In this document: piece after piece, positions 15,986 through 23,719 of the stretch
Layout: every line of letters begins with the position of its first letter
Position numbering within the stretch: the stretch's first letter is position 1
Source: Skermanella stibiiresistens SB22
GTDB taxonomy: Bacteria > Pseudomonadota > Alphaproteobacteria > Azospirillales > Azospirillaceae
DNA length: 64,000 nucleotides
Direction of reading: 5' to 3'
Assembly (NCBI RefSeq): GCF_000576635.1
Contig: NZ_AVFL01000011.1
Location: 124,001-188,000 of the forward strand
Program-made: the position numbers and the translations under genes
The notes under the pieces: generated by a model
The model's input: the letters and a program-made list of their open reading frames with translations, nothing else
Databases searched by the model: none
Told to the model about the DNA's origin: nothing

Positions 15986-17317
15986 ATGCCCTTCCGTCCG
16001 CCGCCGGCCATCATCGTCTTGATCCCGTTGCTGTCCGGCTGCGGCCCGGACCCCGGCGCGGTCGAGACCTGCCGCCGCGTGATCGGCGCCTTCGAACAGG
16101 ATCCCGCCGGGCTCGAGATTGGACAGGGGGCCGCCGATCCAGCCGACCCCGACGGTGTCATCATCGACTATGCCACCGAGAACGACGGACCCCGCTGGAT
16201 CGCCTGCCGGTTTTCCAGCCATCGGGTGGAGAACGCGCCGCTGGAACCGACGCGCGTCGCGACGAGCGAGACCGGTGAGCTTTCGGAGATGAGGCTGTTC
16301 TTCCTCAAGCGATGGCTCGGGCTCGACATACCCCTGGCGAGGGTCGCGGTCGAAGGCTCCACGCCAGCCCTGGAGGACCCGGGCCGGACCACGGCGCTCT
16401 ACGCGGCGCAGCAGGCGGTCAACGGCCTTGTCCTTGGCTGCATCTACGCCCTGCTCGCTGTTGGGTTCTCGCTGGTCTATGGGATCATCGGCCGGATCAA
16501 CTTCGCGTTCGGCGAACTCATGATGCTGGGCGCCTACCAGACGGTGATCGCCGCCGTGCTGTTCATGGCTTCGGCGGGAAGTCCCTGGACGCTGCCGCTG
16601 GTGCTACTGACCGCCGCCGGGTTGACGGCGGGGCAGGGGTGGTTGATGGACCGGCTGGTGTTTCGGCCGTTGCGGCGGGCCTCGACGCAGGTTCCGCTGA
16701 TCGCGGCGATCGGGACCGCCATCGCCCTTCAGGAAGGTGTCCGCCTGCTTCAGGGAGGACGCGACCGCTGGCTGGCCCCGGTGTTGACGGGCAGGATCAC
16801 GCTGGCCGGCTCCTCCGGCTTCCCGGTCACGATCTCAATCGGGCAGGTGCTGATCGTGGCGTTGACGCTGGCCTGCTCCGCCGGTTTGTGGTGGTTGCTG
16901 ACGCGGACACCGTTCGGGCGGAGCAATCGGGCTTGTGGCGATGACAGGGCCATGGCGGAACTGCTGGGTGTGGACACGGAGCGGACGATAGGCGGCACGT
17001 TCGCGCTGGGAGCCGCCTGCGCCGGTGCCGCCGGCTTCGTCGTCGCCTTACAGTATGGTGGCGTCAACGCGTACATGGGTACGCTGCTGGGGTTCAAGGC
17101 CCTGACCGCCGCGATCGTCGGCGGCATCGGATCGATACCCGGAGCCTTCCTGGGTGGCCTGCTGATCGCGCTGCTGGAGACGGGATGGGCGGCTTGGTTT
17201 CCCATGGCGTTCAAGGATGTCGCCGTGTTCGCCTTGCTGATCGCAGTGCTTGTCGCGCGGCCCACCGGCTTGCTCGGTGTGGAGCGCGAGGAAGTCAAGC
17301 GATCGGGTGGCGGCTGA
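15986..17317 (+). CDS. Branched-chain amino acid ABC permease (LivH-like) with lipoprotein-like N-terminal extension
   Basis: 443 aa in one uninterrupted frame; a usual LivH is about 290-300 aa. Residues 1-19 look like a lipoprotein signal (IIVLIPLLSGC, cysteine C19) and residues 20-~135 form a soluble domain with one more cysteine pair. Residues ~140-435 are the permease: AVNGLVLGCIYALLAVGFSLVYGIIG, then INFAFGELMMLGAY, and the cytoplasmic loop NRACGDDRAMAELLGVD followed by GFKALTAAIVGGIGSIPGAFLGG, a hallmark of the family. LivM, ATPases and binding protein are absent from the window. Whether the extension is translated as a fusion or an upstream gene was joined by loss of a stop cannot be told here. 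Confidence 0.8.
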   Translation: MPFRPPPAIIVLIPLLSGCGPDPGAVETCRRVIGAFEQDPAGLEIGQGAADPADPDGVIIDYATENDGPRWIACRFSSHRVENAPLEPTRVATSETGELSEMRLFFLKRWLGLDIPLARVAVEGSTPALEDPGRTTALYAAQQAVNGLVLGCIYALLAVGFSLVYGIIGRINFAFGELMMLGAYQTVIAAVLFMASAGSPWTLPLVLLTAAGLTAGQGWLMDRLVFRPLRRASTQVPLIAAIGTAIALQEGVRLLQGGRDRWLAPVLTGRITLAGSSGFPVTISIGQVLIVALTLACSAGLWWLLTRTPFGRSNRACGDDRAMAELLGVDTERTIGGTFALGAACAGAAGFVVALQYGGVNAYMGTLLGFKALTAAIVGGIGSIPGAFLGGLLIALLETGWAAWFPMAFKDVAVFALLIAVLVARPTGLLGVEREEVKRSGGG

Positions 17318-17445
17318 GGCCAATCCGCCGCATGGCTGTGCGGTGCTTGGTGGTGGCTTGCCCCTTGACCTGGGTGAGGCGGCGCCGATATGGTCATCGG
17401 CATGTACACGGCATCCTACCTTGCGATCATCGCGCGAATTAGCGG

Positions 17446-17469
17446 CCCGGTCCTCCTCTGAGGGCCGGG
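17446..17469 (+). terminator. Hairpin downstream of the LivH-like gene
   Basis: A 10-bp stem with one G-T pair and a 4-base loop (CTCT) lies 128 bp after the permease stop and 50 bp before the next start. Without a T-run, its role as terminator or 5'-leader structure is uncertain. Confidence 0.35.
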
Positions 17470-17519
17470 GTTGATTGCCGCTACTTGACCTGATTTGATC
17501 GCTTTAAGGATTGCCTTCG

Positions 17520-17837
17520 ATGGCCATGCCCACTTTGTCGGCACCCAGTGCCGAATCCCGCCCTTACGACGCCGACACGACCGCCTGCTTCTCCGTCCAG
17601 GCCAACGCCGATCCCGGCGTCATGTCGCGCGTGCTTGAACTGTTCGCCAAGCGCGGGCTGGTTCCGACCTCCTGGCACAGCCGCGTCGGCGGTATCCGGG
17701 GTGACGAACTGATCATCGATCTTCAGATGCATGGAATGGTGCCGTCGGAGGCGGAGTTCGTCGCGGCGTGCCTGCGCCAGATCCCCGATGTCGACAGCGT
17801 CCTGACGTCGGAGCGTTTTCGCGCCGCCGCCGAGTGA
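17520..17837 (+). CDS. Small ACT-like domain protein
   Basis: 105 aa from the ATG at 17520, with AAGGA 9 bases upstream; an in-frame TTG at 17511 is disfavoured. The body FSVQANADPGVMSRVLELFAKRGLVPTSW and the strand DELIIDLQMHG fit the beta-alpha-beta fold of ACT domains such as the small subunit of acetolactate synthase (DPGVLSRV-type start). No enzyme domain is attached. Likely an amino-acid-sensing or unknown regulatory protein. 51 bp upstream of the Nudix gene. Confidence 0.7.
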   Translation: MAMPTLSAPSAESRPYDADTTACFSVQANADPGVMSRVLELFAKRGLVPTSWHSRVGGIRGDELIIDLQMHGMVPSEAEFVAACLRQIPDVDSVLTSERFRAAAE

Positions 17838-17888
17838 GCCGCTAAATCCGCGTGACGAACCTCATGGGGGAGGGTTAAATCTTCCTCC

Positions 17889-18740
17889 ATGAGCTACCTG
17901 CACCACATCGAAGCCTGCAATACCCACGATCTGACCGGCTTTCGCCCTTTCCGGGTGGGCTCGGACCAGATCGGCTGGGTCCGCCACGCGCTGGCGGACC
18001 GCCTCACGAAATTCACCGGCATCTTCGTCGTTGAGTCCGGCGGAGTGGCCCTCCACCCCAGCCTCGACACCTTCCAGGCCCGCACCGACGCCATGGCCCT
18101 GGTAGTGGAGACCATGGTCGCCGAGGGTGCCATCGGACGTTTGCGGCGCGAGGACTATCCTGTCGTCACGTCCTGGGGCGCCGAGCCGTTGTTGAGGATC
18201 GACCGGGCGGCGGTCGCCCATTTCGGCATCCGCTCCTTCGGGCTCCACATCAACGGCTATGTCCGCAAATCGGACGGCTTGCATCTCTGGATCGGCAAGC
18301 GGGCGATGGACCGCGGCATAGCACCCGGCAAGCTGGACAACCTGGTCGCCGGTGGGCAGCCTCACGGCTTGTCGCTGGACGAGAATCTCGTCAAGGAAGC
18401 GCGGGAGGAGGCCGGCTTGTCCCCTGAGGGAGCGCGCCGCGCGGTGCCGGTGGGAGCCGTGACCTACCTGATGGAGAACAAGGCGGGGCTGAAGCCCGAC
18501 ACGCTTTTTCTTTATGACTTGGAGGTTGACGAGGATTTCACGCCGCGCAACACCGATGGTGAGGTCGAACAATTCATGTTGTGGCCGCTGGAGCGGGTCG
18601 CGGAGCGTGTCCGCGACAGTGACGACTTCAAGTTCAACGTCAACTTGGTGATCATCGACTTCCTGATCCGCCACGGTCATCTCAAGCCGGAGGAACCGGG
18701 TTACCTGGATCTGGTGACGGGTTTGCGCCGCCCGCTCTGA
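17889..18740 (+). CDS. Nudix hydrolase with DUF4743 N-terminal domain
   Basis: 283 aa. Residues ~5-115 match the DUF4743 domain found before a Nudix domain in thiamine-pyrophosphokinase-linked Nudix proteins of fungi and proteobacteria. The Nudix box runs from G155 to L177: GGQPHGLSLDENLVKEAREE with the REEAG ending. Such enzymes hydrolyse a nucleoside diphosphate linked to another group; for the TPK-type subgroup oxidised thiamine diphosphates have been proposed as substrates. Only 7 bp separates its stop from that of the convergent gluQ. Confidence 0.88.
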   Translation: MSYLHHIEACNTHDLTGFRPFRVGSDQIGWVRHALADRLTKFTGIFVVESGGVALHPSLDTFQARTDAMALVVETMVAEGAIGRLRREDYPVVTSWGAEPLLRIDRAAVAHFGIRSFGLHINGYVRKSDGLHLWIGKRAMDRGIAPGKLDNLVAGGQPHGLSLDENLVKEAREEAGLSPEGARRAVPVGAVTYLMENKAGLKPDTLFLYDLEVDEDFTPRNTDGEVEQFMLWPLERVAERVRDSDDFKFNVNLVIIDFLIRHGHLKPEEPGYLDLVTGLRRPL

Positions 18741-18747
18741 ACCCGCG

Positions 18748-19587
18748 TCACGGGAATCCCGCCATCGACCTGACTTCGGCGGCGGTCTTGCCGGCGGCGC
18801 GCAACGCCCGCAGCGATACGGCCTTGTCGCGCTTGGCCAGCCGCTCGCCGCGCTCGTTGGTCAGCAAGCCGTGGTGATGGTAATCCGGCGTCGGATAACC
18901 CAGCAACGTCTGGAGCAGGCGGTGCAGATGCGTCGCGTGGAATAGGTCCACTCCGCGGGTGACCAGCGTGATTTCCTGAAGGGCGTCATCGACCGTGACG
19001 CTGAGGTGATAGCTGGTCGGCACGTCCTTCCGCGCCAGCACCGCGTCGCCCAGGATCTCCGGAGTCGCCGCGATCTCCCCGGCGGCGCGGTCGCGCCAGG
19101 TCAGCGGTCCGGTCAACTCCAAAGCCCGATGCGTGTCCAGCCGCGTGGCGAAGGGCGTTCCCGCCGCCACGCGGGCCGCCCGTTCGGCTGGTGCCAAGGC
19201 GCGGCAGGTGCCGGGATAGAGCGGTCCATCCGGTCCATGCGGCGCGTGGCCGGCGGCGGCGATCTCCTGTTCGATCTCGCGTCGGGTGCAGAAGCACGGA
19301 TAGGTCACGCCGAGCTGGTCGAGGCGGTCCAGGGCCGCCCGGTAATCGGTGATGTGTTCGGACTGGCGGCGCACCGGCTCGGGCCAGCGCGGCCCCAGCC
19401 AAGCCAAGTCCTCCAGCAGGTCCGCCTCGTATTCGGGGCGGCAGCGGCTGGGATCGATGTCCTCGACACGGAGCAGGAAGCGGCCACCCTGGTCGGTGGC
19501 GGCATGCCAACCGAACAGGGCGGAGTGGGCGTGACCCAGATGCAGGTGCCCGGTCGGGCTTGGGGCGAAGCGCGTGACGATGCTCAT
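18748..19587 (-). CDS. gluQ: Glutamyl-Q tRNA(Asp) synthetase
   Basis: 279 aa. A truncated glutamyl-tRNA synthetase paralogue that activates glutamate and transfers it to queuosine-34 of tRNA-Asp. The N-terminus has the class I start FAPSPTG and the HIGH-type motif HLGH (residues 16-19), the DIDPSR loop, a Cys cluster (CFCTRRE and YPGTCR) for zinc, and the KMSKS equivalent LAKRD near the C-terminus. It lacks the anticodon-binding domain of GltX, as expected for its short length. Confidence 0.94.
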   Translation of the reverse strand: MSIVTRFAPSPTGHLHLGHAHSALFGWHAATDQGGRFLLRVEDIDPSRCRPEYEADLLEDLAWLGPRWPEPVRRQSEHITDYRAALDRLDQLGVTYPCFCTRREIEQEIAAAGHAPHGPDGPLYPGTCRALAPAERAARVAAGTPFATRLDTHRALELTGPLTWRDRAAGEIAATPEILGDAVLARKDVPTSYHLSVTVDDALQEITLVTRGVDLFHATHLHRLLQTLLGYPTPDYHHHGLLTNERGERLAKRDKAVSLRALRAAGKTAAEVRSMAGFP

Positions 19588-19723
19588 GGCGGCATCATCT
19601 GGCCCAAATGGCCCCGGTTTGCCAAGCCTCGATCACCCGCGATCCAGCCCATCCACACTGGGTAACCCAATGACAGCGGGTAGCCCATTGACAGCGGAGA
19701 CCACAATCGCCACAACAGCGCGC

Positions 19724-20386
19724 ATGAGCGACCTTGCAAAACTCTCGGGACCCTCGGTCCCGCCCGCGTCCGGTGGTCCGGCCAAGCAGCTGGTGATCCT
19801 GCTGCACGGAGTCGGCGCCGATGGCGACGATCTGATCTCGCTGGCGGATTATTGGGGCACCCTGTTGCCGGACGCCGAGTTCATCTCGCCGAACGCGCCG
19901 GACCCGTGCGACATGTCGCCTTACGGCTTCCAGTGGTTCAGCCTGCTCGACCGTTCCATGCCGGCGCTGACCGAGGGCGTCAAGCGGGTCGCTCCGGTGA
20001 TCGACGCCTTCATCGACTCGGCCTTGGCCGAGCGCGGTTTGATGGCGGACAAGCTGGCCCTCGTGGGGTTCTCGCAGGGTACCATGACGTCGCTTTACGT
20101 GGCGTTGCGGCGATCCGACTCGGTCGCCGCCGTGCTGGGATATTCCGGCTCCCTGCTGGCTCCCGAGTTGCTGGCCACCGAGATCAAGTCGCGCCCGCCG
20201 GTGCTGCTGGTCCACGGCGACGCCGATCAGGTGGTCCCGCCCCGGTCCCTGCCAGCCGCCCAGTCGATCCTCCAGAGCGTCGGAGTGCCTGTGGAGGTTG
20301 AGGTACGGCCGGGCCTTGGTCATGGAATCGACCAGGAAGGGCTGACCCGCGGTGGTTTCTTCCTCAAGCGCGCGTTGCTGGGATGA
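19724..20386 (+). CDS. Phospholipase/carboxylesterase-family alpha/beta hydrolase
   Basis: 220 aa from ATG at 19724 (MSDLAKLSGP). The frame is open upstream to 19574, but that stretch overlaps gluQ and has no domain. The family signature is LVILLHGVGADGDDL, then PNAPDPCDMSPYGFQWFSL, nucleophile S117 in GFSQGTM, an acid in VHGDADQVVP and the histidine in GLGHGID. It belongs to the group of acyl-protein-thioesterase-like and short-chain esterases; the substrate is unknown. Confidence 0.9.
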   Translation: MSDLAKLSGPSVPPASGGPAKQLVILLHGVGADGDDLISLADYWGTLLPDAEFISPNAPDPCDMSPYGFQWFSLLDRSMPALTEGVKRVAPVIDAFIDSALAERGLMADKLALVGFSQGTMTSLYVALRRSDSVAAVLGYSGSLLAPELLATEIKSRPPVLLVHGDADQVVPPRSLPAAQSILQSVGVPVEVEVRPGLGHGIDQEGLTRGGFFLKRALLG

Positions 20387-20573
20387 GTCGAAGCCGACGG
20401 TAGCCTTCCCAGCGCCCCCTTCAGGCGGTTCAGCGCGTCTGATCGTTACAGCACCATGAAGTTCGAGACACCTCGCGGTCCAGCTTGTTGAGTTTGGATC
20501 GGGGATGTTCTATGACAGGAGAGCATCCAAGTCAGGCGCTTGGGCCTGACAGGCAAGGGAACCAGAGGAGGGC

Positions 20574-21143
20574 GTGGGCTTGGCACCACCTCCCGATCAC
20601 TGTCCGGCGCTGGTATTGAATGCGGATTTCCGTCCGCTGAGCTACTTTCCCTTGTCCCTGTGGTCCTGGCAGGAAGCGGTCAAGGCCGTGTTCCTCGACC
20701 GCGTGAACATCATCTCCGAATATGACCGCGTCGTCCGGTCGCCGAATTTCGAGATCAAGCTGCCCAGCGTGATCTCGTTGAAGGAGTACATCCCGGCGAC
20801 CCGCCGGCCCGCCTTCACCCGGTTCAACGTCTTCCTGCGCGACCGTTTCTCCTGCCAGTATTGCAACGAGCCGTTCCCAACCCCGGAGCTGACGTTCGAC
20901 CACGTCATCCCCCGTTCCAAGGGCGGGCGAACGACCTGGGAGAATGTCGTCACGTCGTGTTCGGCGTGTAATCTCAGGAAAGGGAACAGGTTACCCAATC
21001 AGTGTGGCATGGTGCCCTTCATGCCACCCTTCCAGCCGACGGCGCATCAGCTTCAGGAAAACGGTAGATCATTCCCGCCAAACTTCTTGCACGAGAGTTG
21101 GCGGGATTTTCTTTACTGGGATACCGAACTTGATCCGTTCTGA
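20574..21143 (+). CDS. HNH endonuclease family protein
   Basis: 189 aa. The zinc-binding CxxC pairs are FSCQYCNEPF and SCSACN, and the catalytic HNH core is TFDHVIPRSKGG followed by TWENVVTSC and NLRKGNR. The N-terminal half (ALVLNADFRPLSYFPLSLWSW) is the conserved extension of chromosomal HNH proteins common in alphaproteobacteria and cyanobacteria. The start is GTG at 20574 after GAGGAGG. No phage or restriction genes adjoin it, so a housekeeping role is more likely than mobility. Confidence 0.9.
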   Translation: MGLAPPPDHCPALVLNADFRPLSYFPLSLWSWQEAVKAVFLDRVNIISEYDRVVRSPNFEIKLPSVISLKEYIPATRRPAFTRFNVFLRDRFSCQYCNEPFPTPELTFDHVIPRSKGGRTTWENVVTSCSACNLRKGNRLPNQCGMVPFMPPFQPTAHQLQENGRSFPPNFLHESWRDFLYWDTELDPF

Positions 21144-21208
21144 CGGACAGTTTCGTCGGGCTGTTCTTACCGAAGTCCTATCAAGAAACCAATTGGCGGA
21201 AGTGTCGC

Positions 21209-21288
21209 CGTAGGTCGGGTAGAGCGCAGCGGCACCCGATAAGCAGGCGAGTTGGTGTCGGGTGCCTCTGCGCTCTACCCGACCTACG
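21209..21288. repeat. REP/BIME-like palindrome
   Basis: An 80-base inverted repeat: a perfect 21-bp outer stem (CGTAGGTCGGGTAGAGCGCAG with its complement), one mismatch, a 9-bp inner stem (GGCACCCGA with TCGGGTGCC) and an 18-base loop. The GTAGGTCGGGT...CCCGA type sequence resembles REP elements that occur in many copies in various proteobacterial genomes. It lies between the HNH gene and the 3' end of coq7, where it could also act as a terminator or mRNA stabiliser. Only one copy is seen in this window. Confidence 0.75.
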
Positions 21289-21337
21289 TTTGACAGCCGG
21301 TTCCGGTCGGGCCAGCCGTTTCTGGAACGTCTGCCGC

Positions 21338-21982
21338 CTAGAACCGCTGGGCCGCCCAGATGGCCGCCCGCGAACCAGCCTTGATCGCGCGGGTCAGCAG
21401 CTGATAGGCGGGCGTCAGTTCCGCCTCGTGGGCGAGGCCGATGTCGCGGTGCTCCAGCTCTTCGGCGCGGAACTTCTCGATATGGGCCTTCAACTCCGGC
21501 TCGCTGTCGCCCAGCGCCTCGGCCTGTTCGGCATAGTGCTCGTCGATGACCTCCTCGACCGCGACCGTGCAGGCCATGGCCGCCCGCTGGCCCATCATCG
21601 CCGTCGCGGCGCCCAGCGCGAAACCGGCGACGTGCCAGAGGGGATGAAGCACGGTGGGGCGGACCCTGCGCTCGACGATCAGCCGGCTGAAGGTGTCCAG
21701 GTGCTCCTGCTCCTGCTCTTGCATGTGCCGGATCGTCTTGGCGACGGGCGAGTGGCGCAGAACGGCCAACTGTCCCTCGTAGATCCGTTTGGCGCCGTAC
21801 TCGCCCGCGTGGTCGACGCGGATCATCCGCCTCACCCGCTCGTCCGGCCTGGGATCGCCCGGCAGGTAACGGGGCCGCGTCGGCTTCGGCGCTTCGGCCA
21901 GTGCTGGCTCTACCGCGGTGGAGGCGATCAGCTTGTGCTCGGTTGGGCCGGCCAGCAGGGGGCGTTCGTTCGTCAGGGTCAT
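21338..21982 (-). CDS. coq7: Demethoxyubiquinone hydroxylase Coq7
   Basis: 214 aa di-iron monooxygenase that hydroxylates C6 of demethoxyubiquinone in ubiquinone synthesis. All ligands of the ferritin-like carboxylate cluster are in place: E61 (DHAGEYGA), E91 and H94 (EQEQEHLD), E143 (AVEEVIDEHY), E175 and H178 (RAEELEHRD). The ~40-residue N-terminal lead is Pro-rich and not conserved. Its ATG shares the A of the dsbB stop codon (TGATG), so it is translationally coupled to dsbB. Confidence 0.95.
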   Translation of the reverse strand: MTLTNERPLLAGPTEHKLIASTAVEPALAEAPKPTRPRYLPGDPRPDERVRRMIRVDHAGEYGAKRIYEGQLAVLRHSPVAKTIRHMQEQEQEHLDTFSRLIVERRVRPTVLHPLWHVAGFALGAATAMMGQRAAMACTVAVEEVIDEHYAEQAEALGDSEPELKAHIEKFRAEELEHRDIGLAHEAELTPAYQLLTRAIKAGSRAAIWAAQRF

Positions 21983-22509
21983 CAGGCGCTCCTCAGTCTC
22001 TCACCCGCGCCGCCGATCGCGGCGCGGGCGGCGGCGGCCAAGGCCATCACCGCCAATGCCAGTGAGATCAGGATATTGTATCCCGCCATCGAAACGCCAA
22101 ACAACGACCACGCCACTTGGTCGCAGCGGACAACGGGGGCCGCCATGATCTGGGCCCGCAGCGCATCCACCGAGGTGGCCGAGGCGGGCACGCCGCAGCC
22201 CGGCGTGCCCGTCCACCAATGCTGCTCGACCCCGACATGGAAGACGGCGATACCGCCGCCGATCAGGAATGCCACGCCGCATAGCGCCAGCAGCGCCGCC
22301 CGCGCCCTGGGACCCGGCTTGATCAACAGGATCAATCCCGCCATCACGATCACAGCGGCATAGGGCCACCGCTGCCAGATGCACAGCACGCAAGGCTGCA
22401 AGCCGATCACGTACTGGAAGAAGAAGGCGGCCAGGAGGGACCCGGCGCTCGCCAGCAGCAGGAGCAGGGCGGGCAGGCGGGGCGCTGACAGGGTGTCGAC
22501 GGCGTTCAT
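21982..22509 (-). CDS. dsbB: Disulfide bond formation protein DsbB
   Basis: 175 aa, four membrane helices. The first redox pair C40-C43 (PCVLCIWQRWPY) and the second pair in the periplasmic loop (PGCGVP and VRCDQV) are present. DsbB passes electrons from DsbA to quinone, so its coupling to coq7 (ubiquinone synthesis) makes functional sense. Start chosen at the ATG 22509 with GTGGAG 5 bases upstream. Confidence 0.93.
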   Translation of the reverse strand: MNAVDTLSAPRLPALLLLLASAGSLLAAFFFQYVIGLQPCVLCIWQRWPYAAVIVMAGLILLIKPGPRARAALLALCGVAFLIGGGIAVFHVGVEQHWWTGTPGCGVPASATSVDALRAQIMAAPVVRCDQVAWSLFGVSMAGYNILISLALAVMALAAAARAAIGGAGERLRSA

Positions 22510-22544
22510 GTCACTCCACGGAATCGATCCGTTCGACCGAGAGG

Positions 22545-23126
22545 TCAGAAGACGTAGCGGACGGCGGCGAACCCGCCTACCAGCAGCGCGAAGAACGCCG
22601 TGGCCAGGATGCCCAGGTTCTTTTCGATGAAGGTGCGGATCGGCGGCCCGAAATACCACAGCAGACCGGCGACCAGGAAGAACCGGGCCCCGCGCGAGAC
22701 CACCGAGGCGATCATGAAGACGGCCAAGTCGAGGTGGGTGACGCCGCTGGCGATCGTGATGACCTTGTAGGGGAAGGGCGTGAAGCCGGCGCCCGCGACG
22801 ATCCAGAAGCCCCACTCGTTATAAAGTGCCGCGAACTGTTCCATCTTGTCGGTGTAGCCGTAGAAGCCCATGACCTGCTGGCCGATCGTGTCCCACAGGA
22901 AATAGCCGATCATGTAGCCGAACAGGCCGCCGACCACCGAGGCTAGCGTGCAGACGGTCGCGATGGCCCAAGCCCGGTCGCGTCGCGCCAACACCATCGG
23001 CATCATCAGGGCATCCGGCGGCACCGGAAAGAACGAGCTTTCGATGAAGGACACGGCCCCCATCGCCCACATGGCATGGCGATGCCCGGCGAGCCGCATC
23101 GTCCAATCGTAAAGCCGTCTGATCAC
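22545..23126 (-). CDS. YqaA/DedA-family (SNARE-associated) membrane protein
   Basis: 193 aa with four to five membrane segments. The family features are ESSFFPVPPDALMMPMVLA (the E-x-x-x-x-P-x-P-x-D re-entrant motif), GGLFGYMIGYFLWDTIG and GAGFTPFPYKVITIASG, with the conserved arginine in SRGARFFLVAGLLWYFG. DedA proteins act in lipid flipping, undecaprenyl-phosphate recycling and membrane homeostasis; the exact substrate of the YqaA branch is unknown. Upstream of dsbB by 35 bp, probably one operon. Confidence 0.9.
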   Translation of the reverse strand: MIRRLYDWTMRLAGHRHAMWAMGAVSFIESSFFPVPPDALMMPMVLARRDRAWAIATVCTLASVVGGLFGYMIGYFLWDTIGQQVMGFYGYTDKMEQFAALYNEWGFWIVAGAGFTPFPYKVITIASGVTHLDLAVFMIASVVSRGARFFLVAGLLWYFGPPIRTFIEKNLGILATAFFALLVGGFAAVRYVF

Positions 23127-23355
23127 GCGAAGCCCTCCTCAACGGAATTCCGACAATTCCGACAATGCCGCCCGTGTCTAACAGCCTACCGCACCGCACG
23201 CAATCGCCCCGATTGTCCCACCGGCGACCCTTTCAAGCGACCGCGCATGGGAAACCCGACCGCGATCGCCCGTCGGAATTCCGTTGACTGGACGGGGACG
23301 GCGGGTATTATTCCGCCACTTTCCCGCAGTATCACTGTGGCGAAACTACCAATGT

Positions 23356-23440
23356 GCGGGTGTGGTGGAACTGGTAGACGCGCCGGACTCAAAATCCGGT
23401 TCCGTAAGGAGTGTCGGTTCGATTCCGACCACCCGCACCA
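23356..23440 (+). tRNA. tRNA-Leu(CAA)
   Basis: An 85-base gene with the CCA end encoded. The acceptor stem is GCGGGTG paired with CACCCGC, the D-arm contains TGGTAGAC, the anticodon stem CCGGA/TCCGG has the loop CTCAAAA with anticodon CAA, an extended variable arm is present, and the T-arm reads GTCGGTTCGATTCCGAC. A long variable arm with CAA identifies a class II leucine tRNA reading UUG. A short hairpin overlapping the 3' end (23439-23456) may help termination. No integrase or duplicated 3' end marks it as an integration site. Confidence 0.95.
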
Positions 23441-23719
23441 CCTTCCAAGGAAGGTGAGCCTCGCCGAGCGCCGATTGGATCGGTGAATTTGTTCGTGGCT
23501 ACCCAACTCACACGACCTTCATAGCCTCCAAGTCGACGACAACGCCCATGAGACGCCGCGATTACTGCGTCTCGTCGTCCTGCACCTTTGAGGCTGCCAC
23601 ACCTACCTCTCCGCCTCCGTCCAAGATGACGTTTTTGTTACACTTCCGCTTAGGCGGCAGGCTTCCGACGAAGGAGCCGACGTCCAAGAAGCAAAAGCGA
23701 AAACCGGAGGGGACGGGAC

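Noticed and set aside
15904-16278. Frameshifted or broken LivH gene
   Set aside because: The permease frame is uninterrupted from 15986 to 17317; competing frames in the region are compositional shadows.
20574-21143. HNH gene as part of a mobile element or restriction system
   Set aside because: No methyltransferase, phage or transposase gene adjoins it, and the N-terminal half matches the conserved chromosomal HNH type.
23356-23440. tRNA-Leu as an attachment site of a genomic island
   Set aside because: No integrase gene and no second copy of the tRNA 3' end were seen nearby.
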